Positions 16,332 to 23,056 of a stretch of 48,124 nt of DNA are shown here, piece by piece (position 1 is the stretch's first letter; the number at the start of each line of letters is the position of its first letter). The DNA is taken from NCBI GenBank assembly GCA_016200895.1, contig JACQDX010000015.1, positions 1 through 48,124 of the forward strand, written 5' to 3'. The DNA is from Burkholderiales bacterium (GTDB taxonomy: Bacteria; Pseudomonadota; Gammaproteobacteria; Burkholderiales; Burkholderiaceae_D). A program made the position numbers and the translations under genes. The notes beneath the pieces were generated by a model. The model made no database searches. It worked only from the letters and a program-made list of their open reading frames with translations, and was not told the origin of the DNA.

Positions 16332-16418
16332 GATGTATCATGATGTTACGTTAGTGGTAACGAGATATTAGTGAAGATTTATTCATATGTCAAATATTTT
16401 TAGTGAAGAATTATTCAC
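16329..16418. promoter_or_regulatory. Lysogeny switch region with two repressor operator-like sites
   Basis: Two similar 16-bp near-palindromes lie 32 bp apart: GTGAAGATTTATTCAT (16371-16386, ending at the repressor ATG) and GTGAAGAATTATTCAC (16403-16418, inside the first codons of the repressor gene). Nearby are the perfect palindrome CATGAT-GT-ATCATG (16329-16342, over the start of the opposing gene) and GTTAC-N7-GTAAC (16345-16361). The spacing of three helical turns suits cooperative binding. The repressor likely controls itself and the early operon here. Confidence 0.55.
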
Positions 16419-16830
16419 CATAGGGGCAAGATTAGCCGAAGAGCGTGATCGCTTGGGTTATTCGCAGAAAGCCTTAGCAGCAAATTTAGAAAAGACATCT
16501 CGAACTCAAATTAAATATGAGCTGGGCGAGACTACCCCGGATGCTGCCTATTTCAGCAGACTGGACAAACTTGGCGGTGATATTTATTACATCATCACCG
16601 GCAAGCGGTCTTCAAACAACATAGAAAAAGATGCGTTGGAAGTAATCGAAGGATACCGAAATCTTGATGTCAGAGGAAAAGCAGGAGTTCTTGCCCTGAT
16701 CAGTGGCATGGCTCCTCCAGAGTCCAAGGCAAAGGCAGTTTTCCATGGCACAGTTGGACAGGTCATCAAAGGCGATATTACCAGCCCGCAGACCTTCAAT
16801 TTTGGCGTGAGTGATACGAAAAAAAAATAA
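16387..16830 (+). CDS. Phage repressor, HTH (CI/Xre-like)
   Basis: A 147-residue protein with an Xre-type HTH at about residues 10-60: 'GARLAEERDRLGYSQKALAANLEKTSRTQIKYELGETTP'. It is the only HTH repressor-like gene and is divergent from the early operon, so it is the likely lysogeny repressor. There is no S24 autoproteolysis domain, so it resembles P2 C in not being directly SOS-cleavable. The C-terminal tail carries 'HGTVGQVIKGDIT', a motif repeated in the next gene. No strong ribosome-binding site precedes the ATG, and one operator-like site overlaps it. Confidence 0.82.
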   Translation: MSNIFSEELFTIGARLAEERDRLGYSQKALAANLEKTSRTQIKYELGETTPDAAYFSRLDKLGGDIYYIITGKRSSNNIEKDALEVIEGYRNLDVRGKAGVLALISGMAPPESKAKAVFHGTVGQVIKGDITSPQTFNFGVSDTKKK

Positions 16831-16866
16831 GCAGGTCGAAAAACCTGTAGCAATGATGAGTTGGTA

Positions 16867-17544
16867 ATGACAGAAAAAAATGATTTCAATGGAAACGTAG
16901 GGCAGGTCGTCATAGGTGATTCAAACGTGGGGCCATCACTCAACAATGTCGTGAATTTAAACATGGTCGGTGATGAAGAAAAGAATCTCACCTGGTTGCA
17001 GCGCAATGAAATCACCAAGAAGGTAAAAAAACTTTCTTCCGTATCTGGCCTGAGCGCATTAAAGATTTACCGGGAACTGCTCAATAAATTCGGTGCGGAC
17101 AAAATGGATAACTTCCCGCGCAACAAATTCAACGACGCTTGCGAGCATATAGAAACAAAGTTGGCTGAATTTGAAGATGAGAATTTAGAACAGGATATGC
17201 CAGACGATCAGCAGACAACGCTGATTCAAGAAGTCCCCTGCAAAAACTGCCAGGCAAATAGCGCACTGATTAAAAAGACTAATTTCAAATTGCATGTGCT
17301 GTTTGGCTTGATGGTGTTGATGATGATCACAGAAGCGGTTTTCTTAATGTCTGCGACACCTGCAAAAGCAAGCCAGGAGAAATTAACTACTGAAAGGCCA
17401 GTAGAACAGAGCTGCCACTATGACGGAAAAATCCAGTCAATAGGCAGCACGGTAAGAATGGCAGACGGGATCATACGGCAATGCATGGATGCGCCTGGCG
17501 ATGCGCCGTCTTATTGGGAAATACCACAAAAAATTAAGCACTAA
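16867..17544 (+). CDS. Single-TM protein of unknown function next to the repressor
   Basis: A 225-residue product from ATG 16867 (a TTG two codons earlier is also possible). The N-terminus carries 'NGNVGQVVIGDSN', close to a motif in the repressor tail. Residues about 45-100 are helical and charged. There is a CKNC pair near 140, a transmembrane helix (LHVLFGLMVLMMITEAVFLM, about 155-175) and a small C-terminal domain with two Cys ('SCHYDGKIQSIGSTVRMADGIIRQC'). If the C-terminal domain is outside, it may act at the membrane, for example in superinfection exclusion; this is a guess from position. Confidence 0.6.
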   Translation: MTEKNDFNGNVGQVVIGDSNVGPSLNNVVNLNMVGDEEKNLTWLQRNEITKKVKKLSSVSGLSALKIYRELLNKFGADKMDNFPRNKFNDACEHIETKLAEFEDENLEQDMPDDQQTTLIQEVPCKNCQANSALIKKTNFKLHVLFGLMVLMMITEAVFLMSATPAKASQEKLTTERPVEQSCHYDGKIQSIGSTVRMADGIIRQCMDAPGDAPSYWEIPQKIKH

Positions 17545-17645
17545 TTTTTTCGATAAAGCTATATATCGCATTTATTTATATTTGATTCATTTGGGTTGCT
17601 GTTTTAACGATGAACTTTCAAGAATAAATCTGAAAGAGGTTCAAT

Positions 17646-19286
17646 GTGATCATAAATAAAGTGGTAATTCAAAATTTTAAAGGTTTTAAAGATCGCTTTA
17701 CGTTAGATCTTAGCTCAGGCCTGAATATTATTGTTGGAGATAATGAGGCCGGGAAATCGACAATACTTGAAGCAATAAATTTAGCTTTGTCCGGTATCCT
17801 TGGCGGCCGCTATATTCGGAACGAAATAAATCAATATATTTTTAACGAGTCATCTGTTAACGAATACATTCAGAGCTTAAATACTAATAGAAAATTACCG
17901 CCACCTGCAATTCTCATAGAACTGTATTTTAAAGAATGTGATGAATTGGCGTTTTTTTTGGGTGATGATAATTCTGAAGGGCATCCGCACAGAGGCATTT
18001 ATCTGACAATAAAGTTTGATGAAGACTGGAGCGCCCAATATGTAGCTTTAGTCAAAACAGGTTCTGTAAGGACTCTGCCGATTGAATATTATCGTGTTTC
18101 TTGGAGAAGTTTTTCAAGAAAAGAGCTTTCAACTAGGACAATACCGTTAAAAGCTGCATTTATTGATTCATCATCTACCCGTTTTCAAAATGGTTCTGAT
18201 GTCTATATAAGTAAAATCGCAAAAGAGTTACTTTCTGACGAAGAAGCCGTCAATGTGTCCCAAGCCCACCGGCAAATGAAAGAGCATTTCATGGACGCAG
18301 TCGGAATTAAAGCGATCAATAAAAAAATATCTTCCGCATGCGTGATTTCAGAAAAGACAGTTTCTATCTCAGTCGAGCTATCTTCAAGCAATGCTTGGGA
18401 AAGTGGTTTAACTACGTATCTGGACAACATTCCTTTTCATTTTGTAGGTAAAGGCGAGCAATGTATTGTCAAAACTAATTTAGCTCTTTCTCACGACAAA
18501 ACAAACGAAGCAAATGTTTTATTAATTGAAGAGCCAGAAAATCATCTTTCACATTCAAAACTAAACAAGTTAATTAAAAAGATAAAAGACAGTTGTAGCA
18601 GTAAGCAAATTGTCATGACTACTCATAGCAGCTTCGTTGCAAACAAGTTGGGTCTTGGCGCTTTAATTTTTCTCGATAAGAAAAAAACCGTAAAACTTTC
18701 TCATCTTGATCCAGATACAAACGTATTTTTTGAAAAAATTTCTGGCTATGACACTTTAAGACTTGTGCTTTCCAAAAAAACTATTTTGGTTGAAGGCGAC
18801 TCTGACGAACTTATTGTTCAAAAAGCATACATGCAAATGAATTCTGGTCGGTTGCCGATTGAGGACGAGATTGAAGTAATTTCTGTAGGAACGTCGTTTG
18901 TTCGATTTCTTGAATTAGCTGATCTATTAAGTAAACCTGTTTGTGTTGTGACCGACAATGACGGCAACATTGCAGCGCTTGAAAAAAAATACAAAGACTA
19001 TTTGAATGAAAATGCCAAAGACCATATCAAAATTTGCTTTGATAAGAAAATAAATAAAGGCAATCTTGAGTTAGGGGAAAAAAAGTTCAACTACAACACT
19101 CTTGAACCTGTTTTATTGCGAGAAAATAGTTTAGACATACTAAACTCAATTTTTAAAACTTTAATTTCGGATGTGGATGAAATGCATGCATACATGCATT
19201 CCAAAAAAACAGATTGTGCACTGAAAATTTTTCAGTCGGATGTTGTGATTAATATACCCGCATACATTAGTGAAGCAATAATATGA
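17646..19286 (+). CDS. gajA: Gabija-like GajA: OLD-family ATPase with TOPRIM nuclease domain
   Basis: A 546-residue protein starting at GTG 17646, with an AGAGG site 7 nt upstream. The N-terminal ATPase has Walker A GDNEAGKST (31-39) and Walker B LLIEEPENHLS (about 290-300), then a conserved 'TTHSSF' block. The C-terminal TOPRIM domain shows LVEGDSDE (about 380-387) and the acidic VTDNDGN (about 435). This order is that of OLD-family nucleases. The downstream UvrD-type helicase overlaps by four bases, the arrangement of Gabija (GajA about 580 residues). In Gabija, GajA cuts DNA when nucleotides are depleted during phage infection. The gene is AT-rich against the flanking phage genes, so it was probably acquired as cargo. 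Confidence 0.82.
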   Translation: MIINKVVIQNFKGFKDRFTLDLSSGLNIIVGDNEAGKSTILEAINLALSGILGGRYIRNEINQYIFNESSVNEYIQSLNTNRKLPPPAILIELYFKECDELAFFLGDDNSEGHPHRGIYLTIKFDEDWSAQYVALVKTGSVRTLPIEYYRVSWRSFSRKELSTRTIPLKAAFIDSSSTRFQNGSDVYISKIAKELLSDEEAVNVSQAHRQMKEHFMDAVGIKAINKKISSACVISEKTVSISVELSSSNAWESGLTTYLDNIPFHFVGKGEQCIVKTNLALSHDKTNEANVLLIEEPENHLSHSKLNKLIKKIKDSCSSKQIVMTTHSSFVANKLGLGALIFLDKKKTVKLSHLDPDTNVFFEKISGYDTLRLVLSKKTILVEGDSDELIVQKAYMQMNSGRLPIEDEIEVISVGTSFVRFLELADLLSKPVCVVTDNDGNIAALEKKYKDYLNENAKDHIKICFDKKINKGNLELGEKKFNYNTLEPVLLRENSLDILNSIFKTLISDVDEMHAYMHSKKTDCALKIFQSDVVINIPAYISEAII

Positions 19287-20407
19287 ATAAGGTTATTATT
19301 GCGTCTGCTGGATCTGGCAAGACACATAGAATTGTTATCGATGCTATTGCGCTGGCGAGTAGCGGAAGATTCGTTCTGATAACAACCTTTACAAACGCGT
19401 GTGAACTTGAGATAAAAAACAAAATAATTCAGATTCTCGGCTATATCCCTCAAAAAATATTAGTGCAAACTTGGTTTTCTTTTTTAATTGAGCACGGCGT
19501 AAAACCATTCCAAGGGAAATTATTTAACTTTGATATCAAGGGAATGGAACTAGTTCCTGGAAAATCAGGTTTACGTTTTATAGATAAAGATAAAAATCCG
19601 ATATTTTGGGGCGAAAATAATTTCCTAGAATTTTTTTTTAATAAAAGAACTGAGATCTATTCAGATAAATTGTCTTTGCTGGTTCTTCGCTGCAATGAAA
19701 AATCTGCTGGGCTAGTTTTTGAAAGAATTTCAAAGTGTTTTCAACATATCTTTGTTGATGAGGTACAAGACTTAGCTGGGTATGATCTGGATGTATTAGA
19801 ACTAATTTTTAAATCTACATCTACAGTAACACTTGTTGGAGATCCAAGACAGGCAACATACTCCACCCATATGTCAAAAAAATATGAGAAGTATGCGAAA
19901 TCATTGATTTTCGATTTTTTCAACGACCATCGCATAAATTTTTGTATAGACATAGATTCGACTTCTCTAACGAAAAATTATCGCTGTAACGATTTAATTT
20001 GCAATTTTTCAAATTCAATTTATCCCAATCTTCCTCACGCAGAATCTGGCAATATTACAACGACGGAACATGACGGCGTCTTTGTTATTGATTCTCTTGA
20101 TGTAGAAAAATATCTCTTGAAATTTAATCCCGTTCAGTTGCACGAAAATAAGAAGTCAAAATTTAATCCTCAGTTTCAGCGAATGAATTTTGGGAAATCA
20201 AAGGGCCTTACTTTTGATCGTGTATTGATACTACCGTCGACTCCAATGAAAGATTGGCTTGTCAGAGAAAAGGAAATGGGGTCGGCAGCGATGGCTAAAT
20301 TTTACATTGCGGTTACAAGAGCCAAATTTAGTGTAGCCATAATTTTGGAAAGAAAATTACATTCAAAAGTAAAGAATGTTCCGGTGTACAGCTTCTCTGA
20401 TGCATAG
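19283..20407 (+). CDS. gajB: Gabija-like GajB: compact UvrD/SF1 helicase
   Basis: A 374-residue protein with the SF1A helicase motifs in order: motif I ASAGSGKTH (7-15), Ia TTFTNACELEI, II VDEVQD, III LVGDPRQATYS, IV KNYRCNDL, V GKSKGLTFDR and VI YIAVTRAK. Its ATG overlaps the gajA stop (ATGA). Known GajB proteins are near 490 residues; this one is about 120 shorter, so one or more of the 1B/2B inserts are probably reduced. It is expected to work with GajA as the DNA-end or signal sensor. It is the same AT-rich composition as its partner. Confidence 0.8.
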   Translation: MNKVIIASAGSGKTHRIVIDAIALASSGRFVLITTFTNACELEIKNKIIQILGYIPQKILVQTWFSFLIEHGVKPFQGKLFNFDIKGMELVPGKSGLRFIDKDKNPIFWGENNFLEFFFNKRTEIYSDKLSLLVLRCNEKSAGLVFERISKCFQHIFVDEVQDLAGYDLDVLELIFKSTSTVTLVGDPRQATYSTHMSKKYEKYAKSLIFDFFNDHRINFCIDIDSTSLTKNYRCNDLICNFSNSIYPNLPHAESGNITTTEHDGVFVIDSLDVEKYLLKFNPVQLHENKKSKFNPQFQRMNFGKSKGLTFDRVLILPSTPMKDWLVREKEMGSAAMAKFYIAVTRAKFSVAIILERKLHSKVKNVPVYSFSDA

Positions 20408-20467
20408 AAATTATTGCGTTTTTTAATTCAAATATTTGTCTAAGAAAAGCTAATTTACACTATCTTT

Positions 20468-20497
20468 TTGAATGACTATTTTAAAGATGTGTAGATA
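20468..20497 (+). promoter_or_regulatory. Putative promoter of the DUF4365 gene
   Basis: TTGAAT (20468-20473), 18 bp, TAGATA (20492-20497) in the AT-rich gap after gajB. If real, the nuclease-like gene is transcribed separately from the Gabija pair. AT-rich DNA makes chance matches likely. Confidence 0.3.
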
Positions 20498-20554
20498 TAT
20501 TCTCCTAAATTTACGTACGTTTGCATGTACCTTTTAGAATTGAAAGTGTGTGCC

Positions 20555-21565
20555 ATGAGCAAAGGATTTCCTAGTTATAGTAAAGCGGCACAAAAAGGTG
20601 AGCAAGGGGTCGACCTGGTTTCGCGTGTGATTCATGAAGAGTATGGTTGGCTTTTTAAAAGAAACCACCAAGAACATGATTTTGGAATAGATGCTCAAAT
20701 TGAAGTTGTACTTGAAGATGGAACTGTGACAGGACAAATGTTTGCTGTACAAATTAAGTACGGTAAGTCATTTTTTTCAGAAAAAAATCAGTGGGGATAT
20801 GTGTATCGTGGCGAGCTCCGCCATTTCAATTATTTAGCAAATTACCAAGCTCCTGTTTTAATTACTATTTGTCATCCAGATTCAAAAGATATTTATTGGG
20901 TTGCGTTCGATCCGAACATCACTTCAAGAGCAGGAGAAAATTGGAAAATTACAATTCCTTTCGAGAATATATTTAGTGAAGCAAAGAGTGCTATTTCAGA
21001 CTTGTTACCTCCGCCGTCTGATATTCTTGATGAGGTCCAGCATTACTGGGCTATTAATGAAGCATTGGTAGCTACGGAATATTTTCATTTGATCATTGAT
21101 CGCACTGAAGTACGCGAATTTGATTTCACGTCGGTTCGAGCTTTTTTTGACAGAATTCGAAGTACAAAAGAAATTGCCGCGCATTGCCAAGGAAAAGTTG
21201 AAATCAGCTTTCATGGTTATGAAAATGATGTTCGAGAGCTTTACGAAATTTCTGAAATGCGCGAGTTTGCTCCGAAGCTATTAGAGGCACTTCCAGAGCT
21301 ATTTTTCTTCGTTTATACAGGTGAGCTTGCCTATACTCTTAAAACGTTGGCTCTGTGTGTAGCAGATATAGAAGTCAAGACCAGAGATCCAAACGGAAAA
21401 AACAGCTTTCAGCTAGAAATTTCTACAGAAAAAATTGGTAAGCTGCTAGAAAGTCACTATCTTGGTCTTAACGAAATGGTTTGTTGGCTCAACTTACCAG
21501 ATGAAGAATGTGAACGCATTTCAAAAGCAGTAGCAAAGATACTTTTGCCTGACTTAATTTTGTAA
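20555..21565 (+). CDS. DUF4365 (PD-(D/E)XK nuclease-like) protein
   Basis: A 336-residue product from ATG 20555; an earlier in-frame ATG at 20525 has no ribosome-binding site. The N-terminal 150 residues match DUF4365: 'GEQGVDLVSR', 'HDFGIDAQIEV', and 'GQMFAVQIKYGKSFF' supply the Asp, Glu-X-Lys-like residues of a restriction-type nuclease fold, followed by 'YWVAF'. The C-terminal half is unassigned and mostly helical. DUF4365 domains are often found in defence genes. It follows the Gabija-like pair by about 150 bp on the same strand and shares its AT-rich composition, so it is a probable extra effector or a separate one-gene system. Confidence 0.7.
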   Translation: MSKGFPSYSKAAQKGEQGVDLVSRVIHEEYGWLFKRNHQEHDFGIDAQIEVVLEDGTVTGQMFAVQIKYGKSFFSEKNQWGYVYRGELRHFNYLANYQAPVLITICHPDSKDIYWVAFDPNITSRAGENWKITIPFENIFSEAKSAISDLLPPPSDILDEVQHYWAINEALVATEYFHLIIDRTEVREFDFTSVRAFFDRIRSTKEIAAHCQGKVEISFHGYENDVRELYEISEMREFAPKLLEALPELFFFVYTGELAYTLKTLALCVADIEVKTRDPNGKNSFQLEISTEKIGKLLESHYLGLNEMVCWLNLPDEECERISKAVAKILLPDLIL

Positions 21566-21566
21566 G

Positions 21567-22586
21567 TTATTTAATTGTTTGTAGTGTATTTTCTTCTTCT
21601 CGGTCATTCCTTGTTTCCATCTCCAGAGCGGTCGTAAAACCTTGAGGGCTGAGATTGTGTGTGGTTTTCACAATCAACCAGTCCATCTCCCCAATCGGCA
21701 GTTTTATGCCGGGAAAACGTGCTCCCATCATAGGGGTAATATCTGGCCTGCCCAGGGCAAGGGTAAATTGTAAGGTAGCTTTGCCACGCTTTACCCGGTT
21801 CATCTCTGCTTTTGCTGCTTGCTCTGCCGCCTCTTGATTGGGGTAGGTATGCCGTAGGCGTTTAGGGTTATCGTCTTCGCCTATCAGTTCGCTTTTTTCC
21901 TTGGCGTCGTTGGGGTCGTGCCATTGGGCGCGCACGCCGCTGTAGGTGTCGCGGCTGGCGGTGTGGTAGCGGTGTTTATCACCGTCGCGGCGTTCCAGCG
22001 TGATGGTGGGCAGGCTTTCGCCTTTGCTGTTGCTGCCTTCATCAATGGGCAAGAAGAGTAATGCATTTTTTTTGACCGTGGCAACAGCATCAAACCGCTT
22101 GCCCAGCCGGTTTAAAAAATTCACGTCTGATTCGTTGGTTTGGTCGATGTGGTCAATGATCTTGTCTTGTAACGACTTGCTGACGCGAGGTGTTAGGCCA
22201 TTGTCTTTGGCGATCTGGCCCACAATGTCAGCAACGGTTTTTTGATCAAAGCTGCGGTCTTTGCGGGTGCGTACCTGCTTTGCCATCTCTGCACTGCGGG
22301 CGCGTAGTACCAGCATATCCGGCGCGCCTTCGTGTTCCACTTCGTCCACCACAAAGCTGCCTTTGTCCACCATGGGGCTACCTTGCCATCCAAGCTGCAA
22401 AGTGATTTTGACACCTTTACGCGGTATCGCCACGCGGCCATCACTATCATCAATGGTGATATTTAATTCGTCCACGGCGTCTTCTCGTGATTCTGTCAGC
22501 GTCAGGCTGACCAGGCGTGAATATATTTTGCTGGTGATGTCTTGGCCGTCCAGCGTCACGGCAAATGCGGGTTTAGGAGTTTTCAT
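21567..22586 (-). CDS. D: Tail protein D (late control D, baseplate hub)
   Basis: A 339-residue protein of the P2 gpD family (MKTPKPAFAVTLDGQDITSKIYSRLVSLTLTESREDAVDEL). gpD forms part of the tail hub connecting tube and spike, with a fold like T4 gp27 and VgrG. Near the end is 'TTHNLSPQGFTTALEMETRND', a usual family ending. It is the last gene of the leftward tail run; its start overlaps the U stop (TAATG). Directly behind its stop lies the AT-rich accessory block, rather than ogr as in P2. Confidence 0.93.
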   Translation of the reverse strand: MKTPKPAFAVTLDGQDITSKIYSRLVSLTLTESREDAVDELNITIDDSDGRVAIPRKGVKITLQLGWQGSPMVDKGSFVVDEVEHEGAPDMLVLRARSAEMAKQVRTRKDRSFDQKTVADIVGQIAKDNGLTPRVSKSLQDKIIDHIDQTNESDVNFLNRLGKRFDAVATVKKNALLFLPIDEGSNSKGESLPTITLERRDGDKHRYHTASRDTYSGVRAQWHDPNDAKEKSELIGEDDNPKRLRHTYPNQEAAEQAAKAEMNRVKRGKATLQFTLALGRPDITPMMGARFPGIKLPIGEMDWLIVKTTHNLSPQGFTTALEMETRNDREEENTLQTIK

Positions 22587-23041
22587 TATTCTAAGTCGAT
22601 GTCTTCCCAGTCAATGACGTCTTCGCCCTGGTCTGGGCTACCTGCATGCGGGTCTACCTGGTCGCCCAGGTCGCACCGCTTCAAGCTGATAGAAAACTCA
22701 ATCCGGCGTGGCAGGCCGTCTGCATAGAACAGGCTTTTACCTTTTGTCAGGTGCGTGATGAGGAATTGCCCATAGATGTGGCCAGTACCTTCAACCAGTA
22801 CATAAGCATCGCCAATGTCTCCCATTTCTTCCAGATCATCCAAAGACGCCGGGTCACCAGCAAAAGCAGGTGCCATCCAGCCGCTTAAGTTGATGGTGTT
22901 ATCACCTGGCCCGGTGAACTGGTGGGCGTCCCGTTCGCCCACCCGGCTGGTGTTGGGGTGCTTCCACTCTATTTGCTGCTGAAAGTCTTGATACGTTGCT
23001 GTAGACATGCTGAAAACGAACTGGCTTAAACACATCATCAT
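22586..23041 (-). CDS. U: Tail protein U
   Basis: A 151-residue protein of the P2 gpU family. It has the family's initial 'MCLSQFVF', 'SRVGERDAHQFTGPGDNTINLSG' and 'YADGLPRRIEFSISLKR'. gpU sits near the tail terminus, helping to set length. The exact start is one of three consecutive Met codons. It lies between tape measure T and D, as in P2. Confidence 0.92.
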   Translation of the reverse strand: MMMCLSQFVFSMSTATYQDFQQQIEWKHPNTSRVGERDAHQFTGPGDNTINLSGWMAPAFAGDPASLDDLEEMGDIGDAYVLVEGTGHIYGQFLITHLTKGKSLFYADGLPRRIEFSISLKRCDLGDQVDPHAGSPDQGEDVIDWEDIDLE

Positions 23042-23056
23042 TTTTATAGTCCTTGA

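Noticed and set aside
17545..17645. Hairpin CGATA...TATCG as terminator before the Gabija-like pair
   Set aside because: Stem of only five AT-rich pairs in AT-rich DNA; chance occurrence is likely.
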